DNA of 64,000 nucleotides from Cystobacter ferrugineus (GTDB taxonomy: Bacteria; Myxococcota; Myxococcia; Myxococcales; Myxococcaceae): assembly GCF_001887355.1 (NCBI RefSeq), contig NZ_MPIN01000017.1, forward strand, positions 62,001-126,000. The letters run 5' to 3'. Under the pieces are notes generated by a model. It made no database searches, had not been told where the DNA came from, and worked only from the letters and a program-made list of their open reading frames with translations. The first letter of the stretch is position 1. Each line of letters opens with the position of its first letter. Positions 45,993 to 53,534 of the stretch are shown here, piece after piece. The position numbers and the translations under genes are program-made.

Positions 45993-46819
45993 AGCGGCTC
46001 GAGGGCGTGGGACTGGGCTGGCGGCGGCAGCTCGCGCACTTCATCGACACCTGGGAGGGCCTGGGTTTCGTGGAGGTGCTGGCCGAGCAGTTGGATGAGC
46101 GGGGCGCCTTGCCCGAGCCGCTCCTCCAGCTCAAGGAGCGTGGGGTGCCGGTGGTGGTGCACGGGGTGTCGCTGGGCCTGGGTGGCGCCGAGCCTCCCTC
46201 GCCCGCGCGGCTCTCCCGGCTGGCGCGGCTGGCCGAGCGGCTGGGCGCGGTGTGCGTGAGCGAGCACCTGGCCTTCGTGCGCGCGGGGGGCCTGGAGTCC
46301 GGGCACCTGCTGCCGGTGGCGCGCCACGAGGAGTCCCTGGAGGTGCTCACGGACAATATCCGGCGGGCCGAGGCGGCGCTGCCGGTGCCCCTGGCGCTGG
46401 AGAACGTGGCGAGCCTCTTCGAGTGGCCCGAGCCCGCCTTCTGCGAGGCCGGGCTGCTCACGGGGGTGCTCGAGCGCACGGGGGCGGGGGTGCTGCTGGA
46501 CGTGGCCAACCTGTACGCCAACGCGCTCAACCTGGGCACGGATGCGCGCGCGGTGCTGGCGGCGGTGCCACGCGAGCGCCTGGCCTACGTGCACGTGGCG
46601 GGCGGGGTGCGGCACGGCGGGCTGTACCATGACACCCATGCGCACGCGGTGCCCGAGGGGCCCCTGGCCCTGCTGGAGGAGCTGACGGCGCGGGTGGGCC
46701 CGGTGCCGGCGCTGCTGGAGCGGGATGATCGCTTCCCGCCCGTGGACGAGCTCGCGGGCGAGCTGGAGGCCATGCGGGTGGCGATGGCCCGGGGCGTGGC
46801 GCGCCGGGAGGCGGCATGA
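45989..46819 (+). CDS. DUF692 multinuclear non-haem iron oxygenase (MNIO)
   Basis: 276 residues from TTG 45989, chosen because it overlaps the preceding TGA. All expected metal-ligand motifs are present: VVHGVSLG (His58), SEHLAF (Glu92-His93), LENVASL (Glu138-Asn139), LLDVANLYANALN (Asp171), VHVAGG (His202), DTHAHAV (Asp215, His217) and LLERDD (Glu244). Characterised relatives (MbnB, TglH, BufB) oxidise or rearrange Cys residues of ribosomal peptides, usually with a partner. Here the genes before and after are a Cys-tailed membrane protein and a small partner-type protein. Confidence 0.92.
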   Translation: MKRLEGVGLGWRRQLAHFIDTWEGLGFVEVLAEQLDERGALPEPLLQLKERGVPVVVHGVSLGLGGAEPPSPARLSRLARLAERLGAVCVSEHLAFVRAGGLESGHLLPVARHEESLEVLTDNIRRAEAALPVPLALENVASLFEWPEPAFCEAGLLTGVLERTGAGVLLDVANLYANALNLGTDARAVLAAVPRERLAYVHVAGGVRHGGLYHDTHAHAVPEGPLALLEELTARVGPVPALLERDDRFPPVDELAGELEAMRVAMARGVARREAA

Positions 46820-47304
46820 GCCGCGCGCGCGAGGAGCTGGCCCGCGCCCAGGCGGAGCTGATGCGCGCGCTGGAGCTGGGCGAGCCGGTGCCCGCGGGCT
46901 TCGACGCGGGACGGGTCCGGGCCACGGCCGACACGCTGCTCGCCAAGCGCCGGCGGGGGGTGCGGCGCGCGTGGCCCGTGCTCGAGCGGGCGCTCGGGGA
47001 GGCCTTCACCGGGGAGTTCGACGCCTGGGCCCGGGCGAATCCACCGCGTGCCTTCGAGCCCCACGCGGGCGTGGAGGGCTACCGCTTCGCCCTGGCCCTG
47101 CACGCGAAGGGACGTCTTCCCCGCGAGGCGGAGGCGGAGGTGCTCGGCTTCGGGGTTCGCTGGCGGATCACCACCACGGGCGGACTGGCCCCGCGCCGGG
47201 GGCTCGTCTTCCGGATGCTGCGCATGGGGGAGCAGCGGCGCTGGAGGTGGGCGGTGCGGCTGCCCGGAGGGCGCGTGCTCCGGGGGCGGCTACCCGGCGG
47301 GTGA
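46816..47304 (+). CDS. partner protein of the MNIO (SCO6045-like/DUF2063-like)
   Basis: 162 residues, starting within the stop of the MNIO gene (ATGA). The N-terminal 80 or so residues are helical and follow the pattern P-x-G-F-D ... LLxKR ... WPxLERALG-x-x-F, seen in small proteins encoded beside DUF692 genes. The C-terminal half is a basic, Arg/Trp-rich region. Likely delivers or recognises the substrate tail, as MNIO partners do elsewhere. Overlaps the convergent TetR gene by 15 bp. Confidence 0.6.
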   Translation: MSRAREELARAQAELMRALELGEPVPAGFDAGRVRATADTLLAKRRRGVRRAWPVLERALGEAFTGEFDAWARANPPRAFEPHAGVEGYRFALALHAKGRLPREAEAEVLGFGVRWRITTTGGLAPRRGLVFRMLRMGEQRRWRWAVRLPGGRVLRGRLPGG

Positions 47305-47901
47305 GGCCTGGCCCGGCGGCGCCATGCCCCGCCAGAGCATGTTGAGCAGGCGCTCCACGAACGGATCCTCCTCCTCCGTGGGGACGCGCTGCTGCGTGAT
47401 GTGGGCGAGGAAGTAGCGGTACTGCACCCCCGCCATGAAGAGGCCGGCCATGAGGCTGGGGTCTCCCTCGCGCAGCAGGCCCCGCTCCTGGGCCCGCTTG
47501 AACCAGGCCGTCATCGAGTCCTGGGCCCGCGCCGCCGGAGAGTCCTCCGAGTCTCCCCGGATTTCCTCGGGTGTGAGGCCCGCCTCGCGCAGCACCGAGA
47601 AGGCCGGCACCATCTTGCGGAAGAAGGCATCGATGGTGAGGGCCAGCTCGCGGAGCTGCACGGAGATGTCCCGATCATCCGGCCCCTCCTCCACCATGGG
47701 CAGCCACGGGGGAGGACTCCCCACCGCGAAGGCCGCCTTGAGCAGCTCCCGCTTGCTGCCGAAGCGCTTGAGCAGTGCCGGACCGGAGACGCCCAGGCGC
47801 GCCGCGATCGTCTCCGTGCTCACGGACGACCCGTGCTCGATGAAGCAGGCCCGTGCCGCTTCCAGAATCTCCTCGTCCAGGACCTGTCGGGGACGCCCCA
47901 T
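47290..47901 (-). CDS. TetR-family transcriptional regulator
   Basis: 203 residues. N-terminal HTH at about 10-56 (EAARACFIEHGSSVSTETIAARLGVSGPALLKRFGSKRELLKAAF), then a helical ligand-binding domain. Start ATG 47901. An inverted repeat at 47921-47936 lies 20 bases before the start, a good autoregulatory operator. Its target genes are not obvious: the MNIO set is convergent with it and the nearest divergent gene starts 540 bp away. Confidence 0.92.
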   Translation of the reverse strand: MGRPRQVLDEEILEAARACFIEHGSSVSTETIAARLGVSGPALLKRFGSKRELLKAAFAVGSPPPWLPMVEEGPDDRDISVQLRELALTIDAFFRKMVPAFSVLREAGLTPEEIRGDSEDSPAARAQDSMTAWFKRAQERGLLREGDPSLMAGLFMAGVQYRYFLAHITQQRVPTEEEDPFVERLLNMLWRGMAPPGQASPAG

Positions 47902-47920
47902 GAACCCGCCCGCTGAATTG

Positions 47921-47936
47921 GTTAGCTATTGCTAAC
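47921..47936. promoter_or_regulatory. TetR operator candidate
   Basis: Perfect inverted repeat GTTAGC-TATT-GCTAAC in an A/T-rich patch that stands out from the GC-rich surroundings, followed by a further TAACTAACTAAC run. 20 bases upstream of the TetR start. Confidence 0.75.
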
Positions 47937-48370
47937 TAACTAACCCCGCGCAGGGGGCGGAATCAAGGGCACGTCACATCGGCCAACGTCTTGGGACGGG
48001 TACCCGGCGAGCGACGGAGCAAGCGGAAGGCGGCTGCTCTGGCGGTGAGCACTCCCACTGCCCGTCTTCCTGAAGGGAGGACCTGTCCTGTTTCGGAGCC
48101 TGGAAGTCGTTTTTACCGTCCCGGACGCGGCCCGGAATGCGGGGGGACACGTAAGAGCCTGGAATCACGAGGGAGGCTGAGGTGCCTTCCCTGGCATGCG
48201 GAGTGCTTTACCCCTGCTCGCGACGGGGTTGGGTGAGGGCGGCGGGTCGGTGGGCGGCGGGTTGGACGGGCGTTCGGGTCGAGGGCGGCGGGTCGGGGAT
48301 TCGCATCAACTCTTCAGCATGGGGAGGACGTACGGGGCCGTGCACTCGGGGGAGTGCAGGGGGAAGTGAG

Positions 48371-48411
48371 TCGGGGAGGAGCCGCGGGGGTGGCTCCTCC
48401 CCGATTCCTTT
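48371..48411 (+). terminator. strong intrinsic-type terminator, 30 bp before the YdcF-like gene
   Basis: Arms TCGGGGAGGAGCC (48371-48383) and GGCTCCTCCCCGA (48392-48404) pair perfectly over 13 bp with an 8-base loop, followed by TTCCTTTC. No plus-strand gene ends upstream. Either it ends an unannotated RNA or it attenuates the next gene. Confidence 0.7.
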
Positions 48412-48440
48412 CGCGGGCTTTTGCTAGGGTCGGCCGGACG

Positions 48441-49082
48441 ATGCCTCCCCTCGCGCTGCGTCAGACGCCGGGTTCCCTGCGGCGCGGGCTGTTGCTGGGC
48501 CTGGGTGCCATGACCGGGGGGCTGTTCGGTCTGGCCTTCGTGGTGGACCGGTTCGGCCAGAAGGAGCGGGCGGTCGCCGCCGAGGTGGTGGTGGTGCTCG
48601 GGGCCCGGGTGCTGCCGGGAGGTGAGCCCTCCGCGGCGCTGCGCGCGCGGGTCGAGCGGGCGGTGGTGCTCTACCACCAGGGGCTGGCGCCCCGGCTGCT
48701 CTTCTCCGGGGGCGTGGGCCTGCACCCGCCCGCCGAGGCCCACGTCATGCGCGAGCTGGCGCTGCGGCTCGGTGTCCCCGAGCACGTCTGCCTGCTGGAG
48801 GATCAGAGCCGCTCCACCGGGGAGAACGCGCGGCTGTGCGCGCGGGTGCTGGGGACGCTCGGGCTGCGGCGCGTGGTGGTGGTGTCGGATCCCTTCCACC
48901 TGCTCAGGGCCCGCCAGTACTTCCGGCTCCACGGCCTGGAGGTGGCCACGAGCCCCGCGCTCGTGCCCGGACGCACCCCGCGCGCCACGGATCGCTTCTA
49001 CTGGACACTGCGCGAGGCGGCCGCGCTGCTGCTCCACCCGCGGGTGCTCCTGGCGCGTGCGCCCACCCGGGAGTCCAGGTGA
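48441..49082 (+). CDS. YdcF-like (DUF218) membrane-anchored protein
   Basis: 213 residues from ATG 48441. Anchor at about 15-33 (GLLLGLGAMTGGLFGLAFVV), then the DUF218 fold: AEVVVVLGARVLPGG, LLFSGGVG, EDQSRSTGENARLC and RRVVVVSDPFHLLRARQYFR. Family members (YdcF, SanA, ElyC) act in envelope processes or bind AdoMet; the exact role is unknown. It starts just after a terminator hairpin that may regulate it. Confidence 0.88.
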   Translation: MPPLALRQTPGSLRRGLLLGLGAMTGGLFGLAFVVDRFGQKERAVAAEVVVVLGARVLPGGEPSAALRARVERAVVLYHQGLAPRLLFSGGVGLHPPAEAHVMRELALRLGVPEHVCLLEDQSRSTGENARLCARVLGTLGLRRVVVVSDPFHLLRARQYFRLHGLEVATSPALVPGRTPRATDRFYWTLREAAALLLHPRVLLARAPTRESR

Positions 49083-49136
49083 GAACCCGGGTCAGGACCA
49101 TTGTCACCACGGGCGGAAGTCAGTAGCTCTAGGTCC

Positions 49137-50300
49137 ATGACCCGCAAACGGCCCAACGCCCTGGTCCGGCTCGCCTTCCAGGTGGAGCACCACGCCGAGA
49201 CCTTGAGCTGGCGGCTGCGGCACAAGCTCCGGCTGGCCCGTCCTCCGCGAATCCTCCCCTACCGGGGCTATGGGACGCCGCGCGCGAGCCTCATCAAGGC
49301 GCGCGTGCTGGAGGACCGCAAGGTGCGCCCGCCCTGGAAGCGCTACACGCTGCTGGGCAGCGCCATCGCCTCGTGGAAGCGCTACATGACGCTGGAGATT
49401 CCCCACGCGCGGGTGGCGGTGCGCTGGGGAGACAAGCGGTGGGAGGGCACGACGGACGAGGAGGGCTTCCTCGAGCTGTGGGTGGAGCCTCCCGAGGGGG
49501 TGAAGGCGGGCTGGCACGAGGTGGAGCTGGAGTTGCTCTCGCCCGTGTCACGGCGCGGGGTGGCGCGCGTGTGCGCCCCCGTGCTGGTGTCCGGCCCCGA
49601 GGCGGAGCTGGGCGTCATCAGCGACATCGACGACACCGTCATCGTCACCGAGGTCACCAACGTCCTCAAGCGCTTCTGGACGCTCTTCCTCACCGAGCAC
49701 CGCACGCGCCTGCCCTTCGAGGGCGTGGATGCCTTCTACCAGGCGCTGCGCCAGGGCCGCACGGGCTCGGCGTGCAACCCCATCTTCTACGTCTCCTCCA
49801 GCCCGTGGAACCTGTACGAGCACCTGGACGAGTTCCTCGGCCTGCACCACATCCCCGCGGGCCCGCTGCTGTTGCGGGACTGGGGCTTGAGCCGCACCGG
49901 CTTCGCGCCCGGGGGTGGACATGGCCACAAGCTGGAGAAGATCCGCGGCCTGATGGACGCGTTCGCCCCGCTGCCCTTCCTGCTCATCGGGGACAGCGGC
50001 CAGGAGGACGCCGAGCACTACCGCACCATCGTGCGCGAGTACCCCGGCCGCGTGCGCTGCGTGTACATCCGCAATGTGTGGCATCGCTCGGGCCGCGAGC
50101 GCGAGCTGGCGGCCATCGCCGAGGACATCCGCGCCGCGGGTAGTCTGATGCTCACCGTGGACGACACCGTCACCGCCGCGCGCCATGCGGCCAGCCAGGG
50201 GTGGATCCGCCGCCAGGAGGTGGCCGAGGTCCAGGCCCACCGTGAGGAGGATCTCCAGGCGCGCACCGCCCTGGACGCGCTGGATCGCGAGCCCTCGTGA
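49137..50300 (+). CDS. App1-like phosphatase (DUF2183 family)
   Basis: 387 residues. The phosphatase core is HAD-like: SDIDDTVIVTEV with the nucleophile Asp163 in DIDDT, FYVSSSPWNLYEHLDEFL, and LIGDSGQEDAEHY. The N-terminal 150 residues contain a beta region (VAVRWGDKRWEGTTDEEGFLELWVEPP). Yeast App1 is a phosphatidate phosphatase; the bacterial substrate is unproven. Start ATG 49137, 54 bp after the YdcF-like gene. Confidence 0.9.
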   Translation: MTRKRPNALVRLAFQVEHHAETLSWRLRHKLRLARPPRILPYRGYGTPRASLIKARVLEDRKVRPPWKRYTLLGSAIASWKRYMTLEIPHARVAVRWGDKRWEGTTDEEGFLELWVEPPEGVKAGWHEVELELLSPVSRRGVARVCAPVLVSGPEAELGVISDIDDTVIVTEVTNVLKRFWTLFLTEHRTRLPFEGVDAFYQALRQGRTGSACNPIFYVSSSPWNLYEHLDEFLGLHHIPAGPLLLRDWGLSRTGFAPGGGHGHKLEKIRGLMDAFAPLPFLLIGDSGQEDAEHYRTIVREYPGRVRCVYIRNVWHRSGRERELAAIAEDIRAAGSLMLTVDDTVTAARHAASQGWIRRQEVAEVQAHREEDLQARTALDALDREPS

Positions 50301-50320
50301 GGCCCATTGCTTCTCATGAA

Positions 50321-50333
50321 ATGATTCTCATTC
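50321..50333. promoter_or_regulatory. Fur-box-like palindrome
   Basis: AATGATTCTCATT: 5-bp arms AATGA/TCATT around TTC, matching 11 of 13 central positions of the Fur consensus (AATGATAATCATT). It lies 67 bases before the lipoprotein start at 50400, in a short A/T-rich patch. Iron control of that lipoprotein is a hypothesis. Confidence 0.4.
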
Positions 50334-50399
50334 CTGTCACTTGAATTCAGGGGAGGCGCGTGACACATGGCATCGACTTTCAACTCGAGAGGGTGGTCG

Positions 50400-50936
50400 A
50401 TGATGCGTCACGTGATGAAGACGTTGAGCCTGGTGTCGATGGCCGTGCTGGCGGCGTGCGGTGGGGGCGTGGAGACCTCGCACGAGGAGACGGCGGCCCA
50501 GGTGGGCCAGGGTCTCGTGGAGCTGTCCGAGAGCTCCATCACCTCGGCGCTCCAGTCGACGCTCAACACGGGCAACGCGAAGTACCGCTGGACGGAGGGC
50601 TACCTGCGCCGCTTCGACTTCTCGGGCTCGGCGACCATCGCCCAGGCGGACGCGGCCGTCCTCGCGCTCCAGGAGTACGAGGCGTATGGCTACTTCGGCT
50701 CGACCCAGGCCATCTCCTACGCGGACTGGAAGAACACCCTGTACTCGGAGTTCCAGCCGCTGCACTCGCAGATCCTCTCCACCTACTCGAACGGGACGGA
50801 GACGGTGCAGGTGGTGACGCACTACTACGAGCAGCTCGTGGCGGCGGGCTCGACGGGCTGGTTCCGGCTGACCGTCATCCTCTTCCCCCAGTCGCGCAAG
50901 GTCATCGTCTTCGAGCAGACCGGCTACGAGGTCTGA
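50400..50936 (+). CDS. small lipoprotein of unknown function
   Basis: About 178 residues from ATG 50400 (or 50403). Leader MMRHVMKTLSLVSMAVLAACGG ends in lipobox LAAC. The mature part has a helical YRWTEGYLRRFDFSGSATIAQADAAVLALQEYEAYGYF region and an alpha/beta end (VVTHYYEQLVAAG ... GWFRLTVILFPQSRKVIVFEQ). Family not recognised. A Fur-like palindrome lies upstream. Confidence 0.75.
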   Translation: MMRHVMKTLSLVSMAVLAACGGGVETSHEETAAQVGQGLVELSESSITSALQSTLNTGNAKYRWTEGYLRRFDFSGSATIAQADAAVLALQEYEAYGYFGSTQAISYADWKNTLYSEFQPLHSQILSTYSNGTETVQVVTHYYEQLVAAGSTGWFRLTVILFPQSRKVIVFEQTGYEV

Positions 50937-51007
50937 GCCACCCGACGACGTGAGGACGTGCGCGGGCGCCGGTGTTCCCCTCGGGGAGCCCGGCGCTTCG
51001 TGTTTCG

Positions 51008-53212
51008 TCACTGGCAGTCGGAGTCCGCCTCGTCCGCGCGGCCGTCCGCGTCGTCGTCGGCGCCATTGGCGCACCGGCCGGCCTCGTGGGCGACGTACTC
51101 GGAGATGTGCAGCGTGTAGCGGATGGGCCAGGCCGTGTCGCTCCGGGCCATGCCGTCCACCACCACGAGCACCGTGCGCCCCTTCTCCAGGGTGAGCTTC
51201 ACCCGGGGCGCGCCCGTCCTGTCCGCGGTGCGGCCCGACGCGCACGCGAGCTCCTGGCCCCGGCACCCGGTGAGCACGTACAGCGCGTTGCCGTCGCTGC
51301 CCGAGGTGTCGAAGACGAAAGTGCCGTCCCGGGGCGCGGTCCACAGGTGCGCCCGGTCCTGCTGGAGCAGCTCCCCGCACGTGCCCTGGAAGCCATCCCC
51401 CGCGTGCACCGTGTCGCCGAGGAACGTGACGGGCAGGGCGCTGCCCAGGTTGATGTCCGCGCACCCGCGCCCGTCACACAGCACGTCTCCCTGGCAGTCC
51501 GTGTCCGCGCAGTCCACCCACCGGTCCCCGTCGTTGTCCGCGCCGTCGAAGCAACTGGCGGCCTCGGCGGCGAGCTGCTCGGTGATGTGCAGCTCGAAGT
51601 CTCCCGCGCTGAAGTCGCCGCCCTGGGGGGAGTCCACCCCCACCAGCACCCGCTGTCCCGCGGCGAGGCGCACCGACACCCGGGCCCCGCCCCCATAGCT
51701 GATGCCGCCCGTGGCGCACGCGAGCTCCGCGCCCCCACAGCCGCCCTGCCGCACGCTCACCAGCGTCCGCATCGCCGAGCGCGCCGTGTCGAAGCCGTAG
51801 GTGCCCGTGCGTGGCGCCGTCCACAGGAAGCCCCGGTCCGGCGCTCCCTGGCCGCCGCAGGAGGCCTGGTGGTCATCGCGCGCGTTGCGCGTGCTGCCCT
51901 TGAGGCGCACGGGCAGCGCGCTGCCCAGGTCCTGATCCACGCACACGCTGGCCGTCTGCTCGCACACGTTGGCGCCGCCCGCGCCGCCGCCACACGTCTC
52001 GCCCGCGGCGCAGGTGCCGCACTCGAGCGTGCCCCCACACCCGTCCGCCACCGTGCCGCACGTCTTGCCGAGCAGGCCGCACGAGGAGGGCCTGCACCCG
52101 GCCACCGCGCAGACGTTGGGGGTGCCACCGCCGCCGCACGTCTCGCCCGCGGCGCAGGTGCCGCAGTCCAGCATGCCCCCGCAGCCGTCCGGCACGAGGC
52201 CACAGTCCTTGCCCAGCTCCTCGCACGTGGAAGGCAGACAGTGCGCGCTGCCACAGACATTGGGCACGCCGCCGCCGCCGCACGTCTGGCCGCCGTAGCA
52301 CATGCCACAATCGAGCAGGCCGCCACAGCCGTTGGAGACCAGGCCGCAATTCTTTCCCTGGGCGGCGCACGTGGCGGGGCTGCACGAGGCCGGGCCGCAC
52401 GTGTTGGGAGCGCCGCCACCGCCGCACGTCTCGCCCTCCGCGCAGGTGCCACAGTCCAGCACGGCGTCGCCACACCCATCCGGCAGGAGGCCACACTCCT
52501 GCTTCATCTCCGAGCAGGTATGGGGCACGCACGGGGGTTGGCCGCACGTGTTGGGCACGCCGCCGCCGCCGCACGTCGCGTTGCCGGTGCAGGTGCCGCA
52601 ATCGAGCGTCCCTCCACAGCCGTCCGAGAGGAGGCCGCAATTCTTGCTCAGCGCCTCACAGGTGGTGGGCGTGCAGGGCGCCTGGCCACACACGTTGGGA
52701 GCGCCGCCACCGCCGCACGTCTCGCCCGCGGCGCAGGTGCCGCACTCGAGCGTGCCCCCGCAGCCGTCCGAGAGGGTGCCGCAATTCTTGCCCATCGCCT
52801 CACAGGTGGTGGGCGTGCAGGGGGCCCGGCCACAGACATGGGCCACGCCGCCGCCGCCGCAGGTGTCCGGCGAGGTGCACGTGCCGCAATACAACCGTCC
52901 GCCGCAACCATCCGGCACGTCGCCACAGTTGGCGCCCAGGGAGTCACAGGTGGCGGGGGTGCAGGTGGCCGGGCCGCACACGTTGGGCTGGCCGTCTCCG
53001 CCGCACGCCTCGCCCGAGGGACAGGTGCCACAGCGCAGCACACCCCCGCAGCCGTCGATCGTCACTCCACAGTTGAAGCCCTGCTCCTCACATGTGCGCG
53101 GCTGACACAGCCCGCCACTTGTCTGGGAAGGATCCTCGAGCGTCCCTCCGCAGGCCAGCCATACCACCGCGAGGCTCGCCCATCCCTGTGTACTCCACCA
53201 CCGGTTGCCCAT
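51008..53212 (-). CDS. lipoprotein with eight 8-Cys repeats and two C-terminal beta domains
   Basis: 734 residues, start ATG 53212, lipobox LAC within WASLAVVWLAC. Residues about 33-420 hold eight tandem repeats of some 46-48 residues, each with eight Cys (C-x-P-x-TC ... NCG ... DGCGG ... CGTC ... TCGGGG ... VCG), probably a rigid disulfide-linked stalk. Two related beta domains follow (about 430-550 and 580-690: GYDTARSAMRTLVSV- and FVFDTSGSDGNALYVL-like), similar to pre-peptidase C-terminal domains. Exposed surface protein is inferred. An inverted repeat sits 10 bases before the start. Confidence 0.85.
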   Translation of the reverse strand: MGNRWWSTQGWASLAVVWLACGGTLEDPSQTSGGLCQPRTCEEQGFNCGVTIDGCGGVLRCGTCPSGEACGGDGQPNVCGPATCTPATCDSLGANCGDVPDGCGGRLYCGTCTSPDTCGGGGVAHVCGRAPCTPTTCEAMGKNCGTLSDGCGGTLECGTCAAGETCGGGGAPNVCGQAPCTPTTCEALSKNCGLLSDGCGGTLDCGTCTGNATCGGGGVPNTCGQPPCVPHTCSEMKQECGLLPDGCGDAVLDCGTCAEGETCGGGGAPNTCGPASCSPATCAAQGKNCGLVSNGCGGLLDCGMCYGGQTCGGGGVPNVCGSAHCLPSTCEELGKDCGLVPDGCGGMLDCGTCAAGETCGGGGTPNVCAVAGCRPSSCGLLGKTCGTVADGCGGTLECGTCAAGETCGGGAGGANVCEQTASVCVDQDLGSALPVRLKGSTRNARDDHQASCGGQGAPDRGFLWTAPRTGTYGFDTARSAMRTLVSVRQGGCGGAELACATGGISYGGGARVSVRLAAGQRVLVGVDSPQGGDFSAGDFELHITEQLAAEAASCFDGADNDGDRWVDCADTDCQGDVLCDGRGCADINLGSALPVTFLGDTVHAGDGFQGTCGELLQQDRAHLWTAPRDGTFVFDTSGSDGNALYVLTGCRGQELACASGRTADRTGAPRVKLTLEKGRTVLVVVDGMARSDTAWPIRYTLHISEYVAHEAGRCANGADDDADGRADEADSDCQ

Positions 53213-53534
53213 GCCCCGACCTCCACTCGGCCTCCGAGTGGTCCACGAGTTGCCAACCTGTGACTCTTGCTCGCCTCACGGAAGGGCTCGGGCAGGCTGC
53301 CGCCCGGTGGTGAACGGACGTGAGCCCGCCGTGGTGGGGGTAGAAGGTGACCTGGCCAACAACGCGGGGGCCCGCGCCCCGTCGGAGAGGGGAGACGTTC
53401 ATTGCCGAACGTCCCGAGGGGGGAAGGGCGTCGGGAAGTGGATGCCTGTCCCCGCCCGCGGGGAGAGGCGCGCGGGGCGCGTTGAACGGGAGGCTGGATC
53501 GGTTCACGCTGCGGCGGATCATGAGGTGAGTGTC
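53213..53534. other. intergenic region between divergent genes
   Basis: 322 bases, no gene supported. It has an inverted repeat CCACTCGG-CCT-CCGAGTGG at 53223-53241 next to the Cys-repeat lipoprotein start. Apart from this I see no clear promoter or repeat. Confidence 0.6.
53223..53241. promoter_or_regulatory. inverted repeat upstream of the Cys-repeat lipoprotein
   Basis: Perfect 8-bp arms with a 3-base spacer, 10 bases upstream of the minus-strand start codon at 53212. At this position it could hide the ribosome site in mRNA or bind a regulator. Confidence 0.5.

Larger units (their letters stand above)
47902..48440. other. intergenic region with TetR operator and an orphan terminator
   Basis: 539 bases without a supported protein gene. 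It holds the TetR operator at 47921-47936, G-rich repeated segments around 48230-48300 (GGGTCG/GGCGGG clusters), and a strong intrinsic-type hairpin at 48371-48411. The hairpin points to a plus-strand transcript through this region. Confidence 0.65.

Noticed and set aside
47991-48427. Short plus-strand ORFs upstream of the YdcF-like gene
   Set aside because: No ribosome site, composition of random high-GC translation, and no domain. Recorded instead as a possible non-coding RNA region.
51008-53212. DNA repeat or CRISPR-like array in the Cys-rich gene
   Set aside because: The periodicity is explained by the coding repeats of about 46 residues in one reading frame; there are no spacers.
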